DNA from: Pelagophyceae sp. CCMP2097
Taxonomy: Eukaryota; Sar; Pelagophyceae
Assembly: GCA_026770575.1 (NCBI GenBank)
Contig: MU657304.1
Location: 33,997-45,667 of the forward strand
Length of the DNA: 11,671 nucleotides
Direction: 5' to 3'
Positions 7,506 to 11,671 of this stretch are shown piece by piece (within the stretch, counting starts at the first letter, position 1; each line of letters starts with the position of its first letter). Both the position numbers and the translations under genes were made by a program. The notes below the pieces were generated by a model. The model was not told the DNA's origin. It ran no database searches and saw only the letters and a program-made list of their open reading frames with translations.

Positions 7506-7935
7506 GACCCAGGGTCGGATCGAACGGCCCTGGAATTCTACCGGACCTTATGACGGGCGACAGACATGCCGAGGACGTGGAGACCCTAGGAGCCCGGGCC
7601 CTAAAGTCGCTGGTACGGGAGCAGGCAGAAAGCATTATGCGGAGATGGGTAAACTCCAACCAGAGAGGCCGACGAGTCGACGGCGGCGGGCGTCTCTCGC
7701 GACAGAAGTCTCCGCCTAGTCGGGGCGCTGCCGAAGTGCGTGGGCCGTGACCGGCAAAGTTCAACGCCGACGAGGGGTGCTTCCAGCGGACGGCAAAAAC
7801 GGGTTTTCTAACTTTGCCACGTTGGATTTTCGGGGTTCGGTTTTTGACGACGGCAAATGGTGAAATGGCAAAGTGGCTTGACTCCCCAGTAAATAGAATA
7901 AGAAATAACTCGCCTCCAACTCGCCTCCCGAAGAT
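7506..7935. other. Intergenic, downstream of the large minus-strand gene
   Basis: No credible gene was seen. GACGGCAAA occurs twice with the string GGCAAAGTGGC nearby (about 7755-7875), a weak short repeat. The region directly after the TAA at 7936 should hold the 3' UTR and poly(A) site of the large gene. On the minus strand I see no clear AATAAA in the first 100 bases, only TTCTTATTC-type AT-rich sequence near 7895. Confidence 0.35.
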
Positions 7936-8433
7936 TTAGAAGAGACCGCGCCATTCGGCGGCGTGCCAGCAGTATATTTTCACGTCAGCGAATGCGGCGT
8001 CCCGGACGTCGACCTCGGCCCAGTACGGGAGCGGTTGTTTCGCGTCGTCGAGGGGTCGGTCCCATTGCGTCGCGCCCGTCGCCGCGTGCCAGTAAAACGC
8101 AGGCGTCGCCGCGGCGCCCGCGGCGAAGACGGCGGACGCGTGCTCCGGCGACGAGGCCATTGCGTACCTAGGGCGCGGTCGTTCGCGGGAAGTGACGTCT
8201 TGCACGGAGCGGCGAGCGCGCCGTCGACGGCAGTGGTGACTCAAACCTCGAATGCGGCGCACCACTGCGGCGCGCCGTTTGGCGCGGCGTCGGCCTTGGC
8301 CGCCGTGGCGCCGTGGTAGTAGACGCGGTCTTCGCCGGGACCGAGGACCTCGAACCAAGCGCTGACGTTGGAGGCCGCGCCGCTCAGCGACCTAGAGTCC
8401 GCCTCCAAGCGCGCACAGCGGAGCACGCACGCC
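7936..8433 (-). other. C-terminal WW-like modules of the large gene
   Basis: The first module reads AWFEVLGPGEDRVYYHGATA then, after an insert, GAPQW. Its Trp, Tyr-Tyr and second Trp match the WW pattern, with a longer loop. The second reads AFYWHAATGATQWDRPL, a clear second half of a WW domain with the Trp-x-x-Pro end. The third, PYWAEVDVRD...KIYCWHAAEW, repeats W-x-E-V and the aromatic cluster but lacks the final Pro, so it is degenerate or truncated at the TAA at 7936. The exon junction 8263/8167 uses donor GTGCGC and acceptor CCTAG in phase 2. An ATG at 8161 could instead start a short separate protein. Confidence 0.65.
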
Positions 8434-11395
8434 CTAGAGTCGACACGCACGCCGCCAAGGACGCAAGGGCGCAGACTCGTACGCGGGGGGCGCCGGCTCG
8501 GGCACAAACCGACTCACGCGAGACGGTCGAGCGGCAGGCTAGCGAGCGTCGGTGCGTCTTCGGACTCGTCGGATTCGTTGGACGACTGCCGGTTCCCGTC
8601 CGGCGAACATTTCTTCCGCAGCCATCTCCCCACGTGTCCGACGCACTTCACGCCGCGCGTCACGCTCGGCGCCTTCTTCAGCGGCCGCGGGTCCTTGGAT
8701 ACGTGCTTTGGATTCCCTTTTCGACGCGGCGCAGACGCCAACGGGCGCATCGGGCGGTCGAAGTTGGCGACGCCGCTTGAATCGGCCGTCGAAGCGCCAG
8801 TCGAGAGGCCGCCCGACGAGGTACCGTCAACGGCCGGCGCCGCGCGCGGCACGGACTTTGCACCGCGCGTGCCGAGGCGAGCGAGGTACGGCGACGACTG
8901 CGTCTGCTTCCCTTTGGCGACCGCCAACCGCGGCGACCCGGTCGTGCGCGGCGACCGAGTCGCGTCACTCTTGCGCGCCTGCGGCGACGGCACCAGTGAC
9001 GCCGGCCGGCCGTCGAACGACGCGGCGTCGCGCGGCGCGTCGGCGCCGTCAAAGTAAAACGACGTGTGGCGCGCAGCGGGCAGCTGCGGGATCGCGGCCC
9101 GCGCCGAAGCGGGGTGCGCCGCAGCGTCGCGCGACGACGTGGGGCGCGCCCCCGCGGCGCGTGCCGACGCGGGCTGCGCCGATGTCGCCCGTGCCGACGC
9201 AGGGTGCGCCACCGCGTCGCGCGCCATCGTGCCGCGCGCCGTCGGCCGGCTCACCGCAGCCGCGTCGCTCGTGTGCGGCTCGCGCGCCGCATGCGGCGGC
9301 GCGCTCTTCTTGCGCGGCGACGGCGCGTCTTCGTCGCGCGATGGACGCTTCCGCGCGGCGCCAGAGGCAAAGTCGGCGGCGGCGGCGCGCGCTGAGCGAA
9401 AGTCGTCGGTGACGCACGACTGCCAGACTTCTTTGAGCGACGTTAGCTTCTCGTTGCAGTACGACCTGTGACAACGAGTGTCCTTCGAGGCGTCATCGCG
9501 TGAAGAATCGTCAAGAGGGACCGTCGAAGCCGCTATTGGGCTGTCTCGGGGCCGTCTCGGGGCCTTTGCACCGACCGTCTACGCCCCCAGTCGGACGGGC
9601 TCGCGGCCTCCGGACCCCGCCTGGGTCCCGAAGGATGGACGCACCTTGGCATAGAACAGACGCGGCACGAAGAGAGCCCGAGCGCGTTGCTTCTCTCGCA
9701 GACGCCGCAGTTCCAGCTCAGTTTCAACCGCGGCACCGCCCCCGCGCGGTCGCTGTCCGCCGGCGGCGACGGTGGCTCCGCACTTGGTTCGGCGGCGGCC
9801 GCGCGCTGCGCAGTGTCCGCCGCGGCCGCTTTGTCGGCGGCCCTGGCCTTGGCGCGCTGCAGCGCGTCGGCGGCCTCGCGCTGCGCGCGCTCGAGCGCGG
9901 CGGCGCGGACGTCGTCAGCCGCGTCCTTGGCGCGGTCGGCCTTTAAAGCGTCTTTGGCCAAGTCGGGCAGTGTCTTTGAAACCAGCGGCGTCGAGTATTC
10001 TGATGTATCGCCCGCGACGCTGACGCCGCGCACGCGGATCTCGTACGTGCAGTCCGCGTCCAGGTTCTTCTTGCTAGGGGGAGGGCCGAATCGCACGCTT
10101 GAGCGGCGGGAGACGCTGCGGGAGGCTCTTCCATCCGCGAAAGGGTCTCTCCAGACGAGATTCTTTCCCAAAGACGACGCCGCGTCGGACCGGCAGGCGG
10201 CCGTGCGCACGCGCTGCTGCGTCGAAGGCCAATGCGAGGCGAACCTAGGCGGCACGATGGTACGACAGTCGACGGCAATCACGCGCGTTTGACGGCATCC
10301 ACAGCCACGCGGTTCCTCGCGCGCGATGGCCGCGATGGCGAAAGGCCCCTCTGCCGCCGCACATGTTGTCGTGACGGTTCGGGTTTTCCATGTGTTCCAC
10401 ACAGCAATTAGACTTTCTGAACTGGATTTGATACAGCGCGGCACCGTCGCAGCCGTCCCAGCGCACGCTGATCGTCTCGGCGCACCGCTCCATGAGGCGC
10501 AGGCCCGTCGGCGTGCGCAGCGGCGACGGCGGCGTCGACGCCTCCGTGTAGCCAGGAGCCGAGTAGCCGTACGGCCGCTGCGCCTTGGGGCAGCCATATG
10601 GCCGCTGCGTTGCGGAATCCGCAGCCTTGCGCCGCCGCGCGCTGCAAAATGCGTGTCGGCGCGGGCCGTCGGAAAGGGCATCGGAAGGACTTTCGGGAAT
10701 GTTATGGTCGAGGGGCAGAGCTCCTCACAATGCGACAGCGGCACGCACTTGGCCTCGGACGGCGACCGCTTCGGGCTGCGCTGCGGCGCCGCGTTGCCGT
10801 TGTTGCCGCTGGCCGGCGTCAGCGCGCGGTCGTAGCGTTGCTTTGAGGGTTCGTCGCTCAAAATTTCCCAGGCCCTTTGGACGATTTGGAACAACTCCGT
10901 CGTCTTCGGCGACTTGTCCGGGTGGTACAGCAGGCAGAGCTTGCGGTACGCCGGCTTCAACGCGTTGGCGGGAGAACCGCGCGCGGCACCTAAAGGGTCG
11001 ACAAAGCAGTGACTTTGCCTTGAATCGACTTCTCCGGCGCGCTCCTCCCCGTCGCGCACCGAGGGCGAGATAGAGGTCGGCGTTCAAGCGCTTGACGCAG
11101 TCGGCGAGGAGCGCCGTGGCGTCGACGCCTGCGAGAATGTGTCGCACAACGGCGGGAAAACCCACAGCGCCGCTTGCAACGGGCGCCTCGTCGCGCGTTG
11201 GCCGGGACGCGGTTTATGTGTCACCGCCGGCGTCGCACTGCTCTCGCAGCAGCGTCGCGGCCTAAGGGCGCCGTTGTCACTGGCATCGTCGTGCGAGGGG
11301 ACCCTGCAACTCACAGCCTCGTGGTACTTCAGCGCGCCGCCTTGGCCGCGGCTTGCCGCCGCCGCGCGTGCCAGCGTCTCCTGCAGCACCTTCAT
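7936..11395 (-). CDS. Multi-exon J-domain / FN3 / RanBP2 zinc finger / WW protein
   Basis: This exon model was built by eye. Exons on the minus strand are 11395-11315, 11261-11225, 11128-11060, 10989-10749, 10641-10414, an unresolved start to 9645, 9540-8518, 8433 (or 8391)-8263, and 8167-7936 (TAA). Apart from the 10413 junction, each joins GT to AG in matching phase and restores domain sequence that the unspliced frames break. Domain order is: a helical N-terminus, a J domain with HPD (the Hsp70-stimulating motif), an FN3-like domain, an Ala-rich helix, a W-x-C-x2-C...C-x2-C RanBP2-type finger, a long disordered basic region and C-terminal WW-like modules. J domains recruit Hsp70. WW modules bind proline-rich ligands, RanBP2 fingers bind ubiquitin or RNA, and FN3 is a binding scaffold. 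A co-chaperone or scaffold in cytosol or nucleus is inferred, since I see no signal peptide or membrane segment. The start chosen is the ATG at 11395, the first in frame with the downstream exons. Weakest points are the 10413-10073 junction and whether the WW exons belong to the same gene. Confidence 0.75.
8518..9540 (-). other. Long disordered basic exon with a small Cys/Trp patch at its start
   Basis: This 1023-base frame is open throughout. Its first part reads SSRDDASKDTRCHRSYCNEK, LTSLKEVWQSCVTDDF, which looks folded and may hold a metal-binding or helical motif I cannot name. The rest is rich in Ala, Arg, Ser and Pro with basic clusters (KRPSRDED, PRKKSAPP), as in disordered nuclear or RNA-binding regions. 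It ends in an acidic Ser-rich segment (NESDESEDAPTLASL) and donor GTGAGT at 8517. The opposite strand is also open, but its translation is dominated by Arg and Ala with no motif. Confidence 0.6.
9079..9227 (-). repeat. 10-residue (30-bp) tandem repeat within the coding region
   Basis: The protein reads as successive units MARDAVAHP, ASARATSAQP, ASARAAGARP, TSSRDAAAHP and ASARAAIPQL, consensus ASARAAxAxP. At DNA level the units are about 30 bases with GCCGACGCGGG(G/C)TGCGCC on the plus strand. The period is a multiple of three and the frame is kept, as expected for repeat expansion inside a real coding region. Confidence 0.75.
9645..9965 (-). other. Ala-rich helix and RanBP2-type zinc finger
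   Basis: After the FN3 part comes a stretch of about 55 residues rich in Ala, Asp, Arg and Lys with almost no Pro or Gly, likely a long helix or coiled coil (roughly 9965-9780). A Pro/Ser linker follows. Next is LSWNCGVCERSNALGLSSCR with VCSMP: W-x-C-x2-C, Asn at the usual place, and C-x2-C, the four zinc ligands of a RanBP2/NZF finger. The exon ends at 9645 with donor GTGCGT, and the 104-base intron (9644-9541) ends GACAG. Without splicing the frame stops at 9533, shortly after the finger. Splicing in phase 2 carries it into the next long open frame. Confidence 0.75.
9960..10515 (-). other. Fibronectin type III-like domain with an unresolved internal junction
   Basis: The first half (10515-10414) reads PTGLRLMERC then SVRWDGCDGAALYQIQFRK, the A, B and C strands of an FN3 fold. 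The second half (about 10073-9960) reads KKNLDADCTYEIRVRGVSVA then GDTSEYSTP, the E-G strands. Between them the frame must change. A donor GTCTAA at 10413 pairs in phase with an acceptor CCTAG ending 10245, or one ending 10074. The first gives an overlong C'-D region and the second one that is too short. A third frame reads GWKSLPQRLPPLK at about 10140-10100, which resembles the missing strand but meets a stop at the CCCCCTAG. Either an extra small exon or a frame-shifting error is likely. Confidence 0.65.
10749..11128 (-). other. J domain of the large gene, split by a 70-base intron
   Basis: Exon 11128-11060 ends ...KRLNADLYLALG, and exon 10989-10749 continues AARGSPANALKPAYRKL. The intron at 11059-10990 starts GTGCGC and ends CTTTAG, splitting a Gly codon. 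The joined sequence has every J-domain mark: the LYLALG helix I, the AYRKL helix II with basic face, the YHPDKSP loop containing HPD, the helix III block FQIVQRAWEILSDE and the closing RYDRAL. Read without splicing, the upstream sequence does not give helix I, which is why I prefer the spliced model. HPD is intact, so an active Hsp70 partner is expected. The domain ends near 10820, and a Pro/Ser/Arg-rich linker follows. Confidence 0.85.
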
Positions 11396-11433
11396 GCCAC
11401 CGGGGCCCGCTCTGCTAGCATAAGGGCGCACAT
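11392..11433 (-). other. Upstream ORF overlapping the start codon of the large gene
   Basis: An ATG at 11433 opens a 13-codon frame (MCALMLAERAPVA) that ends TGA at 11394-11392. Its last bases overlap the ATG at 11395 as ATGA. If this region is in the 5' leader, the arrangement would favour leaky scanning or termination-reinitiation. The alternative is that AGCAG near 11413 is a splice acceptor and the ATG at 11433 is intronic. Confidence 0.35.
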
Positions 11434-11671
11434 AGCTTAGTACACGGTTGTTTGGCCACGGAATTCATACTATCACACGAAGGGTCGGAAATAAATAAAA
11501 GGAGAGAGAGGAAAATGAAAAGTCATGGAGGAAGGCAATGGGGGCGGATGCTGCCGAGGGCGAAGGATGCGGCAACGTCGTAGAATCGACTATTAGATGT
11601 TGCTGTAAACCCTGCAACAACCATGTTCCAACAGGCACAGCGCACGTATATAGAGCTCTGGTGCTCAGGAA
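11396..11671 (-). promoter_or_regulatory. Probable 5' leader and promoter region of the large gene
   Basis: The stretch upstream of the ATG has lower GC than the gene. On the minus strand it contains a pyrimidine tract CATTTTCCTCTCTCTCCTTT (about 11515-11495) followed by TATTTATTTCC. CTCTATATACG at about 11656-11646 resembles a TATA box but is more than 200 bases from the ATG. I cannot place the transcription start. A further 5' exon upstream is not excluded, since AATTCC...AAGC stretches near 11460-11440 have no stop-free link to the coding frame. Confidence 0.3.

Noticed and set aside
8368..9471. Long plus-strand open frames (229, 286 and 135 codons)
   Set aside because: They lie antisense to the GC-rich coding exon 9540-8518, are dominated by Arg, Ala and Ser, and have no motif. 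Stop-poor shadows are expected opposite GC-rich coding sequence.
9533..11059. A single uninterrupted 508-codon minus-strand gene
   Set aside because: It opens with GTG inside what looks like an intron, misses helix I of the J domain, runs through Arg-rich out-of-frame sequence between 10640 and 10080, and stops just after the zinc finger. Splicing gives a better J domain and continuation.
11084..11431. Minus-strand ORF of 115 codons as a separate protein
   Set aside because: Only its first part (from the ATG at 11395 to 11315) fits. A GTGAGT donor follows, and the remainder reads through inferred intron and out-of-frame exon sequence.
1..11671. tRNA, rRNA or snRNA genes
   Set aside because: I looked for GGTTCGAATCC-type B boxes and conserved rRNA strings on both strands and found none convincing. 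GGTTCAACATGA at 3455 and its complement at about 4014-4025 are part of an inverted repeat without a cloverleaf.

Overview
The window looks like nuclear DNA of a GC-rich eukaryote. On the minus strand of the right third, one gene can be read only by joining many short exons across introns of about 50-125 bases with GT...AG ends. It mixes J, fibronectin type III-like, RanBP2 zinc-finger and WW domains, a eukaryotic combination. The left two thirds carry almost no credible coding sequence but many tandem and inverted repeats. I would guess a unicellular alga, perhaps a stramenopile of pelagophyte type, from the gene style (GC-rich, Ala/Arg/Asp-rich, short GTG-starting introns). That placement is an inference from style, not from a marker gene.

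Layout. Bases 1-685 are a foldback element with inverted ends of about 80-90 bp and a strong G-run inside. Bases 690-2600 hold small tandem and direct repeats (11, 13, 21, 63 and about 110 bp) and no gene. A hairpin with 33-base arms lies at 2591-2675. Three copies of a 155-156 bp tandem repeat lie at about 2860-3312. A second foldback structure spans 3448-4032. Bases 4670-6070 are a layered repeat: 9-15 bp units inside 115 bp units inside a period of about 635 bp. Two clusters of a GGGGCCCC palindrome (6224-6292 and 7425-7505) flank an acidic minus-strand terminal exon (6554-6907), whose stop codon overlaps a possible extra intron. Bases 6910-7420 and 7510-7935 show no gene.

Bases 7936-11395 (minus) hold the one well-supported gene. 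My exon model has about nine exons. It gives a helical N-terminus, a J domain with HPD, a fibronectin type III-like domain split by an unresolved junction, an Ala-rich helix, a RanBP2-type zinc finger, a disordered basic region with a 10-residue tandem repeat, and two or three WW-like modules at the C-terminus. The likely promoter and 5' leader lie at 11396-11671, with a 13-codon upstream ORF overlapping the start codon. I recognise no virus, toxin, CRISPR array, rRNA or tRNA.
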